Under the pieces are notes generated by a model, which saw nothing but the letters and a program-made list of their open reading frames with translations, had not been told where the DNA came from and did no database searches. This document shows positions 35,730 to 44,757 of a DNA stretch of 64,000 bases, in pieces. A program made the position numbers and the translations under genes. Numbering within the stretch: position 1 is the first letter of the stretch; each line of letters starts with the position of its first letter. The DNA is from CAISDA01 sp050258555 (GTDB lineage Bacteria > Bacteroidota > Ignavibacteria > UBA10030 > UBA8401), in the NCBI GenBank assembly GCA_050258555.1, contig JBLMZA010000046.1, positions 14,161 to 78,160 of the forward strand. The letters are read 5' to 3'.

Positions 35730-37931
35730 ATGGCCGGCACGCGCCCGAAAAAATCAGAACTGATGCCGCATCTGCTTTTGGCAGCCGCCGCTTCGGCATT
35801 CGTGATCCTCTTTGTGCAGGACGTATTCGGCGTGTTCCATTTCTTCGACCGCATCTCGCTCTCGGCGGTCGATACGATGTTCAGGCGCCGCGGGCCGGCG
35901 GGACGCCCGGCCGATTCGCTCGACGTCGTCATCGTGAAGATCTCCGACCGGACGGAGCAGTCGCTTCCCGAGCATTTTCCCTTTCCGCGCAGCTACTATG
36001 CCCGCGCCATCCGGAACCTGAACAGAGCCGGCGCGCGCGCGATCGGCATCGATCTCATCTTCGAGCAGCCCGATGCCCACGGAAGCAGCCATGACGCGGA
36101 GCTCTTTGCGGCGATACGCGAGGCGCGCAACGTCGTCGTTGCCGCCCGCACAGACATCCGGTCCGATGACGTGTCCGTCACGCGCGCCGACGAGAACTAT
36201 CATTCGATATTTTTCACTGCCGACAGCAGCGCCGGCAGCGTCTATGTACCCAACGACGAAGACGGCATTTACCGGCGCTACATGCCCTGCGCTGCATCGC
36301 CGGGCAGCGGCGCGCTCATCCCCTCATTCGCCTTCAGCGTGCTCAATAAATACCGCGGCCTCCCTTCGATGACCGTTATTGCATCCGCACCGGGAGGCTT
36401 CGACTATCAGGGACGGCGCATTCCCGGCGCCGACGATGCGTCGATGCTCATCAATTATTACGGAGTCGCTGGGAAGACATTCCGCGAGCTGGACTTTGCC
36501 GACATCATCGACGACGCCTCGTTCGAGACGAACGAAGAGCGCGAACTGCATGAATCGATCAACACGTTCGATGACCCCGCCTACGGCATTCTCTCCGACG
36601 GATCGCTCAGGGGAAAGATCGTTCTTATCGGTCCGTCTTTCGCCGAGTCGAAGGATCTCGTTCCCGTTCCCATGGCGCCGGCCGACGCTCCGTCGCACAA
36701 CCTGATGTACGGCGTGGAGCTTCATGCGAACGTGCTGCAGATGCTGCTGGATGAAAATTATCTGCGCACGGTGCCGCCGCTTGCTGCATCGGCTCTCTGT
36801 GCGCTGCTGGTCTTCATGCTCATGCCCGTCATCACTCTGATCAAGCAGCAGGCCACGCGCTCCGCGCGCATCAATGAACTGCTTGCCGGTTCCTTTTCCG
36901 GCATGCTCATCTATGCCATATTGGCCGGGGCTTCCTACTGCTTCAGCGCGTTCAATACCGTCATCCCCGTGGTTTCACTGGCTTCATCGGTCATCACCGC
37001 CTACATCGTCATTTCGGTCTATCACTATCTCGGCGAGCGCAGGCAGAAGGCGATGATCCAGAAAATGTTCACGCATTACCTCAGTCCCCGCATCGTCGAT
37101 GAGCTCATTGCGCATCCTGAAAAGCTCCGTCTTGGCGGAGAACGCAAGGAGCTGACCGTGATGTTCGCCGATGTCGGCGGATTCACGAGCCTGTCCGAGC
37201 GCGTCGAGCCCGAAACGATCATCGGCCTGCTCAATGAATATCTGGGCGCGATGAGCGACATCATTCTTGCCCACAACGGCACGCTGGACAAGTACGAGGG
37301 CGATGCAATCATGGCGTTCTGGGGAGCGCCGCTCGAACTCGAGAACGCGCCGCTCGATGCGTGCCGCGCCGCGCTGGCCATGCAGAAGAAGGTGGAAGAG
37401 ATACGCGCCCGATGGCGCGCCGAAGGAAAGCCGGAGTTCTCGATCCGCATCGGCATCAACACCGGCGAGATGATCGTGGGCAATATGGGAAGCGCCGCGA
37501 GATTCGACTACACGGTCATCGGCGACTCCGTCAACATCGCCTCGCGTCTTGAAGGCGCGAACAAGGCCTACGGCACGACGATCATGATCAGCGGACGCAC
37601 CGCTTCCTTCGTCGCGCATGAACTCCTGTGCAGGGAACTGGATGATCTGATGGTGGTGGGCCGCTCGAAGCCGATCAGGGTGTATGAGCCGCTCGGAGAA
37701 ATCGGAATGGTTTCCGCCTCTCCCTTCTTTGCCGCGCTCGAACATCATGCGCGCGGACTCGAGCTCTACCGGAGCCGGCACTTCGCCGATGCGCTGGTTT
37801 CATTCAGGAATGTCCTCGATATCGCTCCGAACGACGGTCCGGCCAATATCTACATCAAGCGCACCGAGCGGTATCTGATGGAAGCTCCGCCCGAGGAATG
37901 GACGGGCGTCCATTCCCTTCAGTCGAAATAA
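35730..37931 (+). CDS. CHASE2-domain adenylate cyclase with C-terminal TPR-like repeat
   Basis: The 733-residue inner-membrane protein has one TM (about 13-35), a periplasmic CHASE2 domain (about 40-345, with VVIVKISDRTEQSL and GARAIGIDLIFEQP), three TM helices (about 347-440) and a class III cyclase (about 475-660). Catalytic motifs are VMFADVGGFTSLSERV (first metal Asp), DKYEGDAIMAFWG (substrate Lys and second Asp), NTGEMIVGNMGS and FDYTVIGDSVNIASRLEG (purine-contacting Thr, catalytic Asn and Arg). Lys plus Thr at the base-reading positions favour ATP over GTP. A TPR-like hairpin (about 680-720) ends the protein. Its start lies 7 bp after the barrel gene. Confidence 0.92.
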   Translation: MAGTRPKKSELMPHLLLAAAASAFVILFVQDVFGVFHFFDRISLSAVDTMFRRRGPAGRPADSLDVVIVKISDRTEQSLPEHFPFPRSYYARAIRNLNRAGARAIGIDLIFEQPDAHGSSHDAELFAAIREARNVVVAARTDIRSDDVSVTRADENYHSIFFTADSSAGSVYVPNDEDGIYRRYMPCAASPGSGALIPSFAFSVLNKYRGLPSMTVIASAPGGFDYQGRRIPGADDASMLINYYGVAGKTFRELDFADIIDDASFETNEERELHESINTFDDPAYGILSDGSLRGKIVLIGPSFAESKDLVPVPMAPADAPSHNLMYGVELHANVLQMLLDENYLRTVPPLAASALCALLVFMLMPVITLIKQQATRSARINELLAGSFSGMLIYAILAGASYCFSAFNTVIPVVSLASSVITAYIVISVYHYLGERRQKAMIQKMFTHYLSPRIVDELIAHPEKLRLGGERKELTVMFADVGGFTSLSERVEPETIIGLLNEYLGAMSDIILAHNGTLDKYEGDAIMAFWGAPLELENAPLDACRAALAMQKKVEEIRARWRAEGKPEFSIRIGINTGEMIVGNMGSAARFDYTVIGDSVNIASRLEGANKAYGTTIMISGRTASFVAHELLCRELDDLMVVGRSKPIRVYEPLGEIGMVSASPFFAALEHHARGLELYRSRHFADALVSFRNVLDIAPNDGPANIYIKRTERYLMEAPPEEWTGVHSLQSK

Positions 37932-37960
37932 TGATCTCTGCGCCGCTGTGTCCTGGCGCG

Positions 37961-39013
37961 TCAGCGGTGGAATTTGTCTTCCTGCAGCGTGATGCGGAGC
38001 GAAATGCGGTGCGTGTTGCCGAGCTGATCGTTCGCATCGAACTTCGCGAACGAATAATCGATGTCGAGCTTCCGGAGGTGGATGCCTGCACCGACGGTGA
38101 CGCTGCCGACGTCGTTGTATCCGCCGCGCAGCGCGAACACGTTCTTGTATTCATATTCGAGACCGAAAACGGGATCGAAGCTCACGGGACCGAGATTGAC
38201 GCGCGACGAGAAGCGCCGGTTCTCGAACCGCACATCCGCTCCGAAGGCCGGAGTGAACGTGCCGCCCAGCGCATCGAGCCGGTATGCCGCGCCGAGCTTC
38301 ACCGTCGGCGAGATGAGCTCGTTCGTGCCGGTCGACCATGCCACAAGCGTCGTGGTCACGTCCTGCACGTTGGCGCCGAGCAGCAGGCGCTCTGTGGGAA
38401 GATACATCACGCCGGCATCGAAGCCGACGCCCGTGCCGTGAAACTCGCCGATATTGCGGCGGATGAGTTTCAGGTTCACGCCGTAGTACAGTTGTTCGGA
38501 AAATTGCTTGGCGTAGGTCAGGTACAGCGCGTAGTCGGCCGCATTGAAGAATGAAATCTTGCTGTAGTCGGGACGCGTGCCCGCGCCGTCATCGAAAATG
38601 CCGTTGCCGTTGATGTCGTTCCAGGCGCGCCGCGTGTCGGCGATGCCGTCGATGCCGAGGCGCACCAGACTGATGCCGATGGATGAGGCGCGATAGTCGA
38701 CGATGCCGGTTTCCGCATTCACGGTGTTGGCTCCGAACGGAAGCGCCACGGCCGCATAATCGTAATTGACAAGATTGCCGTAGCGCTCGTCGTGCATCAG
38801 TGCGATCTCCGGATACATGATGCGCGCGAGTCCCGCCGGATTCCAATATCCCGCAGTCACGTCGCCGGCAAGTGCGGCATAGGCGCTGCCCATGCCGAGG
38901 GCGCGGCCGCCCACGCCGATGGCCATGAATTCGCCGGCGTACTTGCCGATCGACACGCCGGCCGAACACACTGATGCGCTGAACAGGAGCGCTGCAAACA
39001 GGAGTTTTTTCAT
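37961..39013 (-). CDS. PorV/PorQ-family outer-membrane protein
   Basis: The 350-residue protein has a signal peptide (LLFAALLFSASVCSA) followed by GKYAGEFMAIGVGGRALGMGSAYAALAGDVTAGYWNPAGLA, the diagnostic N-terminus of the PorV/PorQ/UPF0164 barrel family related to FadL. In type IX secretion PorV shuttles cargo and PorU cleaves its C-terminal signal. The family is expanded in this phylum, so I cannot say whether this is PorV itself. An internal Asn/Asp-rich loop (NDINGNGIFDDGAG) could bind calcium. I chose ATG 39013, preceded by GAGGTG. It ends convergently with the cyclase gene. Confidence 0.88.
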   Translation of the reverse strand: MKKLLFAALLFSASVCSAGVSIGKYAGEFMAIGVGGRALGMGSAYAALAGDVTAGYWNPAGLARIMYPEIALMHDERYGNLVNYDYAAVALPFGANTVNAETGIVDYRASSIGISLVRLGIDGIADTRRAWNDINGNGIFDDGAGTRPDYSKISFFNAADYALYLTYAKQFSEQLYYGVNLKLIRRNIGEFHGTGVGFDAGVMYLPTERLLLGANVQDVTTTLVAWSTGTNELISPTVKLGAAYRLDALGGTFTPAFGADVRFENRRFSSRVNLGPVSFDPVFGLEYEYKNVFALRGGYNDVGSVTVGAGIHLRKLDIDYSFAKFDANDQLGNTHRISLRITLQEDKFHR

Positions 39014-39111
39014 ATGCACCTCATAGGTAAAAAATAGAAAAAAAGATCGAAAAAACAAATACGTACGCATTCCTCTCTTGTGTTTGTCCTTAATTTTCTA
39101 CACATTTTCGC

Positions 39112-39140
39112 ATATTCAGTCTTCCCTCATTCTAGTCCAA
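39112..39140 (-). promoter_or_regulatory. Candidate promoter of the PorV-like gene
   Basis: On the minus strand TTGGAC (39135-39140), 17 bp and GAATAT (39112-39117), followed by an AT-rich leader of about 90 bases to the ATG at 39013. Confidence 0.4.
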
Positions 39141-39150
39141 TGATGTTATT

Positions 39151-39339
39151 ATGAATGCGATGGAAAAACATTCATCACGGTTTTACGATCTCCGCTTCGG
39201 CATTCTGATCGCCATTATCATCATGATCCTGCTGTTCAAGCTCTTCGGCAGCCAGTCGTCGAGTTCCGTCCCCCCTGCTTCCTCCGCTCCGGCGCCTGCG
39301 CAGCATGCAGGCTCCGACACGCTTTCTCTTCTCCGCTGA
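39151..39339 (+). CDS. Small single-pass membrane protein (hypothetical)
   Basis: A 62-residue frame: a charged N-terminal stretch (MEKHSSRFYDLRF), one hydrophobic helix (about 17-33, FGILIAIIIMILLFKLF) and a Ser/Pro/Ala-rich tail (SSSVPPASSAPAPAQ). The layout is like a small inner-membrane protein, either order of the tail. There is no homology I recognise and no convincing ribosome binding site; ATG 39151 and ATG 39160 are both possible. It stands between the divergent PorV-like gene and the flavoprotein gene. The composition is unlike a random reading frame, so I list it at moderate confidence. Confidence 0.45.
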   Translation: MNAMEKHSSRFYDLRFGILIAIIIMILLFKLFGSQSSSSVPPASSAPAPAQHAGSDTLSLLR

Positions 39340-39462
39340 AAATAATTTTTCCCCCGTGCACGTTTTTTTTGAATCCCCGCAACTTTTTGACGCATCCCAT
39401 TGTTAGAACTGCACACGCAGTACGCTGCCAACATCAATTATTTTCCCGGTCATCCTCAATCT

Positions 39463-40446
39463 ATGTACGACATCCTTATTATCGGCGCCGGTCCCGCCGG
39501 CATCAGCATGGCGGTTGAAGCCCGTCAGGCGGGCATCGATCCGGCCAACATCCTCATCATTGAAAAGGCGCACGAACATTCTTTTTCGATCAGGAAATAT
39601 TATCCGGAAAACAAGCTCGTCACCGCGCGCTATAAAGGCGTGGATGCCGAATGCACCGGCGTGATGTGCATCCCCGACTTGTCGAAGCGCGACACGGTCT
39701 CCTATCTCGACAAAGCCATCACCGACCATGCGATCCGCGTGCAGTATTCCGAGACGGTCGAATCGATACGGCGCCGTTCGGACGACACGCATTTCGTCGT
39801 CACATCGGATAAAGGCGTGTATCATTCGCGCTTCGTCATCATCGCCATCGGCATTCTGGGAAAGCCAAACAAACCCGACTACCGCCTTCCTCTTTCCCTG
39901 AAATCGAGGATCCTCTTCGATATGACCACCGCGCCCGTGATCAATTCGGATGTGCTCGTGGTGGGAGGCGGCGACTCTGCATCGGAATACTGCCAGTACC
40001 TTGTGCAGCAGGGCAACCGCGTCACGCTCAGCTACCGCCGCAGCGAATTCACGCGCATGAACCGGATCAACGCCGAAAGTCTGCTTGCCCTCGCCAACCG
40101 CGGCCTCGTCGAGATCCAGTATGAATCGAATATCGTGTCGGTCACCGATGCGGGCGGCAGGCCCGAAGTCCGATATCAGGAAGAGCGCTCCGCTCCGCGC
40201 ACGTTCGACTGGATCGTCTATGCGCTCGGCGGAACGACGCCGAAGAATTTCCTGAAGACGATCGGCATCGAGTTCATCGGCGACGGGCCGCACATTGCCG
40301 ACGGATTCGAGACGAACATTCCCGGCATGTTTCTGATCGGCGACTTGAGCGCCGGCGTGCAGGGCGGATCGATCATCTGGGCATTCAATACGGCGAACTC
40401 CGCCATGCGCAAGATCTGCAGCCAGTATCTCCGCTGTGCAGTCTAA
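39463..40446 (+). CDS. FAD-dependent pyridine-nucleotide oxidoreductase, thioredoxin-reductase-like
   Basis: The 327-residue flavoprotein has an FAD-binding Rossmann motif at the start (IIGAGPAGISMAVEARQAG), a second NAD(P)-binding motif VLVVGGGDSASEYCQYL near residue 167, and the C-terminal FAD segment PGMFLIGDLSAGVQGGSI. The active-site CxxC of thioredoxin reductase is absent. That places it with YpdA-like NAD(P)H-dependent disulfide reductases, or with ferredoxin-NADP reductase-type enzymes; the substrate cannot be decided. I chose ATG 39463 because the first motif then lies at the usual position. Its stop codon sits in the loop of a hairpin at 40433-40459. Confidence 0.85.
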   Translation: MYDILIIGAGPAGISMAVEARQAGIDPANILIIEKAHEHSFSIRKYYPENKLVTARYKGVDAECTGVMCIPDLSKRDTVSYLDKAITDHAIRVQYSETVESIRRRSDDTHFVVTSDKGVYHSRFVIIAIGILGKPNKPDYRLPLSLKSRILFDMTTAPVINSDVLVVGGGDSASEYCQYLVQQGNRVTLSYRRSEFTRMNRINAESLLALANRGLVEIQYESNIVSVTDAGGRPEVRYQEERSAPRTFDWIVYALGGTTPKNFLKTIGIEFIGDGPHIADGFETNIPGMFLIGDLSAGVQGGSIIWAFNTANSAMRKICSQYLRCAV

Positions 40447-40459
40447 CCGACTGCACAGC
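40433..40459 (+). terminator. Perfect 11-bp hairpin around the flavoprotein stop codon
   Basis: GCTGTGCAGTC (40433-40443) and GACTGCACAGC (40449-40459) pair perfectly. The 5-base loop TAACC starts with the TAA stop. A GCTTTC stretch follows but no real T-run, so termination may be weak or factor-dependent. Confidence 0.55.
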
Positions 40460-40595
40460 GCTTTCACAGAAGAAAATCCACTTCTTTCGCCGATTTTCAG
40501 CGAATTGCCTCAAGTAACCCCGATCTGTTCCGATGATAGAGATGGCATTGTGCCTTTCACCAGGCACGTTCATTCACAGATTATCAGCCGCCATC

Positions 40596-42551
40596 ATGCA
40601 TCGTTCATTCCCGATATTCATGCTTTTCATCGTCCTTGCAGCCGGGGTGTATGCCCAGGACGCGGCTCCGGTCGATCCGGGACTCGATTCGCTGCTCTCC
40701 GTTTCAGTGAGCACGGCATCAAAATACAAGCAGACCACGCTTGAAGCGCCCGCGTCGATCACGGTGATCACGGCATCGGACATCGCGCGATGGCAGTATA
40801 CGACGCTTGCCGAAATTCTCAACCGCATCTGCGGCGTCTATACGAGCAACGACCGCAACTATTCCTATGTGGGCATCCGCGGATTCAGCCGGCCGACCGA
40901 TTACAACAACCGCATCCTGCTGCTCGTGGACGGTCATACGTACAATGAAAATGTGTACGGATCGGCACAGCTCGGCAGTGAATTCGCCCTTCCGCTCGAG
41001 GCCATTGAACGCATCGAGTTCGTCCGCGGTCCCGGCTCTGCGCTCTACGGGACGGGCGCGATGTTCGGCGTCGTGAACGTCATCACAAAAGACTTTACCT
41101 CCTCCACAGGTATCGGCGCCGCGGGCAGTCTCGGTAGTTTCGGCTATCGCAAGGCCTCGCTGACATACGGGCGCGAATTCGACTATGCAACCGGCCTCTT
41201 CATATCGGCGCATCTCGGGCACAGCAATGGAACAGATCTGTATTTCCCGGAATATGCCGGCGATGCCGCATCGCACGGTATTGCATCGGACCTCGACTGG
41301 GACAGTTATTCCGGCGCCACGGCGAAACTTTCATTCCATCGCCTGACGGTGCGCTCCGCGTTTTCCGAGCGCAAGAAAGGCATCCCCACCGGAGCCTACG
41401 GAGTCGTCTTCAACGATTCGCGATCGCAGACGCTGGATGCGCGCGGATTCATCGAGGCGCTCTATACACATCCGGTCGGCAGCGCCTCGGAGATTTCCGT
41501 GCGCCTCTACGGCGACCGTTATCACTATGCCGGCGCCTACGCCTATGAAGACATGATGAACAACGATCAGAGCACCGGCGTGTGGTGGGGTTCCGAACTC
41601 CGGTTCCAATGGGATGCCGCAGCAAGCAACCGTCTTGTGATGGGAGCAGAGTTCCAGGACAATCTCCGTTCCGATTACCAATCGATGTATGGAAGCACCA
41701 AGATCTTCGATCTCAATACGCCGTTCCGCGTCTATTCGATCTTCGCACAGGACGAATTCCAATGGTTCGAGAATCTGGCCGTCACCGGCGGCATGCGATA
41801 TGACTATCATTCCCCGACGGGCGGCACATTCTCACCGAGGCTTTCGGTGAACTGGAATCTGCTCGAGGGCGGAGTCGTCAAGTTCATGGCCGGCACAGCC
41901 TTCCGTTCGCCGAATTTCTATGAATTGCACTATGCTGATCCTTCGACGGGATTCAAAGACAATCCGCGGCTTTCTCACGAGCTCATCACGACATGGGAAA
42001 TCGCCGTCGAACAGCGCCTGGCCGAACACCTTCAGGCATCGCTCTCGGCATACCTGTACCGCATGAATCACCTGATCGATCAGGCGATCGATCCTTCGGA
42101 TTCGCTCTTCAGTTTCCTGAACCTCAGCCGGACGCACGCCCGCGGCATCGAATGCGAAATTGATTATCAGCCCTCTTCCGCTCTCCATTGCTACGGATCG
42201 TTCGCCGTGCAGACAACGAAAGACGGAGTCTCGCATCAACGGCTGACGAATTCACCCGCGTGGCTCGTCAAAACCGGCGCGGCGTTCCGCGTGAACGAGT
42301 GGATCGAAGCCGCCGCAGAAGGAAGCTATGACAGCGAACGCATTACCGTATACGGCACGACAGCGCCGGGCTTCGCGCTGATGCATGCGAAAGTGACGTT
42401 CGCTCCGATCGGGAGACCGGTTGCGCTCTCGCTCGGTGTGCGCAATCTCTTCGACGCGCGCACCGCCGTCCCGGGCGGATATGAACACCTTCAGCCGACA
42501 ATACCGCAGTCCGGCCGCGAACTCGTGATGACGGCGGTCTTCAATTATTAA
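40596..42551 (+). CDS. TonB-dependent outer-membrane receptor of the YfiR-kinase triad
   Basis: The 651-residue protein has a signal peptide (FPIFMLFIVLAAGVYAQ), a TonB-box-like region, then a plug (SVSTASKYKQTTLEAPASITVITASDI, LAEILNRICGVYT, RILLLVDGHTYNENVYGSAQ, IEFVRGPGSALYGTGAMFGVVNVITKDF; about 35-170) and a barrel ending in ELVMTAVFNY. The plug resembles CirA-type receptors for iron-siderophores and colicins. It is followed within 10 bp by a YfiR-type protein, so it belongs to a signalling operon rather than plain uptake. I chose ATG 40596 for the signal peptide. Confidence 0.88.
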   Translation: MHRSFPIFMLFIVLAAGVYAQDAAPVDPGLDSLLSVSVSTASKYKQTTLEAPASITVITASDIARWQYTTLAEILNRICGVYTSNDRNYSYVGIRGFSRPTDYNNRILLLVDGHTYNENVYGSAQLGSEFALPLEAIERIEFVRGPGSALYGTGAMFGVVNVITKDFTSSTGIGAAGSLGSFGYRKASLTYGREFDYATGLFISAHLGHSNGTDLYFPEYAGDAASHGIASDLDWDSYSGATAKLSFHRLTVRSAFSERKKGIPTGAYGVVFNDSRSQTLDARGFIEALYTHPVGSASEISVRLYGDRYHYAGAYAYEDMMNNDQSTGVWWGSELRFQWDAAASNRLVMGAEFQDNLRSDYQSMYGSTKIFDLNTPFRVYSIFAQDEFQWFENLAVTGGMRYDYHSPTGGTFSPRLSVNWNLLEGGVVKFMAGTAFRSPNFYELHYADPSTGFKDNPRLSHELITTWEIAVEQRLAEHLQASLSAYLYRMNHLIDQAIDPSDSLFSFLNLSRTHARGIECEIDYQPSSALHCYGSFAVQTTKDGVSHQRLTNSPAWLVKTGAAFRVNEWIEAAAEGSYDSERITVYGTTAPGFALMHAKVTFAPIGRPVALSLGVRNLFDARTAVPGGYEHLQPTIPQSGRELVMTAVFNY

Positions 42552-42557
42552 GCATGA

Positions 42558-43148
42558 ATGATGACAGACCTGAGACGCCAAATTGCGTTGATCCTTGTGT
42601 GCGCGATGCTTCAGTGCAGCGTGCCGGGACTGCTCCGCGCGCAGACAATGGACGTACCGGCAGATATACAGGTCCGTCTCTTTTCGAAGCTCCTCGCATA
42701 CGAGCGCAATCTGTCCCTGCGCTCGGGAACGCGTCTCGCCATCGGCATTCTCTACCAACGCTCGTTCAAGGGTTCATCGGTCGCCAAGGACGATATCATG
42801 AAGGCCCTTTCCTCATCGGTCTCGACGATTGGCGGCATTCCCTTCCGCATCGTCCCGATCGAGCTCGATGATGCCGCCGACGTCGCCTCCGAATTGCGCG
42901 ATCATGGCATCGGGCTTGCCTATGTCGCGCCGCTGCGCGCATACGATCTCTCGGCGATTCTGGAAGCATCGAGAAAAGGGAAAATCCTGACGCTCACCGG
43001 CGTGAGCACGTACTCCGATCAGGGCGTCTCGGTTGCCATCGGCATGATGAACGAGCATCCCCAGATCCTCATCAATCTTTCTTCGGCAAAGGCGGAAGGG
43101 GCCGACTTCAACTCTCATTTTCTGAAACTCGTGAGGATCGTCCAATGA
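42558..43148 (+). CDS. YfiR-family periplasmic protein
   Basis: The 196-residue protein has a signal peptide (about 1-30) and the YfiR/DUF4154 fold: early EIQVRLFSKLLAYERNL-like helix (DIQVRLFSKLLAYERNL), GTRLAIGILYQRS, and the signature end GVSVAIGMMNEHPQILINLSSAKAEGADFNSHFLKLVRIVQ. In Pseudomonas and E. coli YfiR is a periplasmic repressor of the diguanylate cyclase YfiN, with the outer-membrane YfiB. Here the partner is a histidine kinase whose ATG overlaps the YfiR stop by 4 bp. Cysteine pairs of Pseudomonas YfiR are not evident. Confidence 0.85.
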   Translation: MMTDLRRQIALILVCAMLQCSVPGLLRAQTMDVPADIQVRLFSKLLAYERNLSLRSGTRLAIGILYQRSFKGSSVAKDDIMKALSSSVSTIGGIPFRIVPIELDDAADVASELRDHGIGLAYVAPLRAYDLSAILEASRKGKILTLTGVSTYSDQGVSVAIGMMNEHPQILINLSSAKAEGADFNSHFLKLVRIVQ

Positions 43149-44755
43149 AAAAGCGCATCGATTTTCTGCATCGTGCAGCGGTGCGCTGCGCGTTCCTCCG
43201 CCGCCTGACGCTTGCCAACAAGCTCGCAATTCCCTTTTCCATATCGATCGCGGCGATTTCGGTCTTCATTTACCTCTATCTGCCTTCGGCCTACGAGAAG
43301 CAGATGCTTCGCGCGCTGAGCGAGAAATGCACGAGCATCGTGTCGATCACATCCTTCGGCATCGCTCCGGCATTCACATTCGACGACACAACGAACTTCA
43401 ACGAAACCATCGAAAGCCTGCGCCAGGATCCCGCCATCGCCTTCGTTGTCTTCATTACGGCCGACGGGCGCATCGCCGCCTCCGAGGGACTCGATGAGGC
43501 CGAACGCGCCCAATTCCGGCAGCCTTCAACGAGGAACGGGATTTCATCGGACGGCCGCTATTATATCGGGTATTCCGATGTTCGCGTGCAGAAGCAGCGG
43601 GTGGGCGAGCTCTTCATCGGGATGTCGCTGAAGCAGATGCATGCCGACAGCGACGCGGCGCGACTGACGGTGGCGCTTGCCTCTCTGGCGTTTTTTATCA
43701 TCGGCGTCGTGCTCGTCGTCGCCATCAGTTCGCTGGTCACCAAGCCGCTGGCATCGATGGTTCGGACCGCCGAATCGATCAGCGCAGGCGACTTCTCGTC
43801 GCGCGCACCGGTGGAATCGGAAGACGAAGTGGGGCATCTCGCCGGCGCCTTCAACACGATGCTTGACCGGCTGCACTCGGCCTATGTCGAACTCGAATCG
43901 AACAATCAGAAGCTTGAAGAACGGGTGAACGAGCGGACCGCGCAGCTGAAGCGGGAGGTGAAAGTGCGGCAGCAGTCCGAGGCGGCGCTGCAGCAGGCGC
44001 AGAAGCTCGAGAGCCTCGGCACGCTCGCAGGAGGCATCGCCCATGACTTCAACAATCTGCTGGCGATGATTCTGGGCTCGGCCGAACTTCTGCGCATCCA
44101 TGCGGCCGCCTATCCGCAGCTGAAGAAATATGTCGACCGCATCGTCGAAGCCTCGGAGCGCGGCGCATCGATCTCGCGCCAGCTCCTGATCTTCTCGCGC
44201 CCCGACCAGAGCCAGTTCAAGCCGGCCTCGCTCCAGCACATCCTTGCCGAGTTCGGCCCGATGCTGACGCATTTCCTTCCCAAATCGATTGAGATCGAAA
44301 TGCATATCGAAACCGGCGAGTTCCAGGTGCTCGGAGACACCGGACAGATTCATCAGGCGCTGCTGAATCTCGTGCTCAACGCGGCCGATGCCATGTCGAA
44401 CAGCGGTCGGCTCACCATTGTGCTCCGCGTTGTCGAAGCCAGCGAGCTGCCCGAGGCGTTCGATCCGGTGCGTGAGCCGTTCTACGCCGCGCTGAGTGTG
44501 GCCGATACGGGCGAAGGCATGAGCGAGAGCGTGATGAAAAAGATCTTCGATCCCTTTTTCTCGACCAAGCCGAAGGGCAAAGGCACCGGACTCGGACTGG
44601 CGATGGTGCACGGCATCATGAAACATCATCGGGGATTCATCGACGTGCAGAGCGAACCGGGCATGGGAACGACGTTCACGCTCTTCTTTCCCCTTGCTCC
44701 AGGCGCCTCGGTTTCGCTGCCGCCATCGGCCCACGCCGCGCCGCCTGAACCCTGA
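43145..44755 (+). CDS. Histidine kinase with CHASE8-like sensor and HAMP
   Basis: The 536-residue protein has a TM (about 28-48), a periplasmic domain of about 125 residues in which FGIAPAFTFDDTTNFNETIESLRQDPAIAF resembles the CHASE8 domain of YfiN, a second TM (about 178-203), a HAMP linker (to about 255) and a coiled coil. The DHp helix has GGIAHDFNNLLAMILGSAEL with the phospho-His; the ATPase domain has LNLVLNAADAM, DTGEGM, FDPFFSTKPKGKGTGLGLAMV and GMGTTFTLFFPL. There is no receiver or cyclase. It is translationally coupled to YfiR, so YfiR probably governs this kinase as it does YfiN. Confidence 0.9.
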   Translation: MKKRIDFLHRAAVRCAFLRRLTLANKLAIPFSISIAAISVFIYLYLPSAYEKQMLRALSEKCTSIVSITSFGIAPAFTFDDTTNFNETIESLRQDPAIAFVVFITADGRIAASEGLDEAERAQFRQPSTRNGISSDGRYYIGYSDVRVQKQRVGELFIGMSLKQMHADSDAARLTVALASLAFFIIGVVLVVAISSLVTKPLASMVRTAESISAGDFSSRAPVESEDEVGHLAGAFNTMLDRLHSAYVELESNNQKLEERVNERTAQLKREVKVRQQSEAALQQAQKLESLGTLAGGIAHDFNNLLAMILGSAELLRIHAAAYPQLKKYVDRIVEASERGASISRQLLIFSRPDQSQFKPASLQHILAEFGPMLTHFLPKSIEIEMHIETGEFQVLGDTGQIHQALLNLVLNAADAMSNSGRLTIVLRVVEASELPEAFDPVREPFYAALSVADTGEGMSESVMKKIFDPFFSTKPKGKGTGLGLAMVHGIMKHHRGFIDVQSEPGMGTTFTLFFPLAPGASVSLPPSAHAAPPEP

Positions 44756-44757
44756 GC

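Noticed and set aside
37943..37967. CCGCTG/CAGCGG inverted repeat between cyclase and PorV-like genes
   Set aside because: Only six pairs with a 13-base loop and no T-run; it could arise by chance.
43145..44755. Reading the YfiR-linked sensor as a YfiN-type diguanylate cyclase
   Set aside because: No GGDEF motif; the C-terminal half has a phospho-His helix and kinase ATPase motifs.
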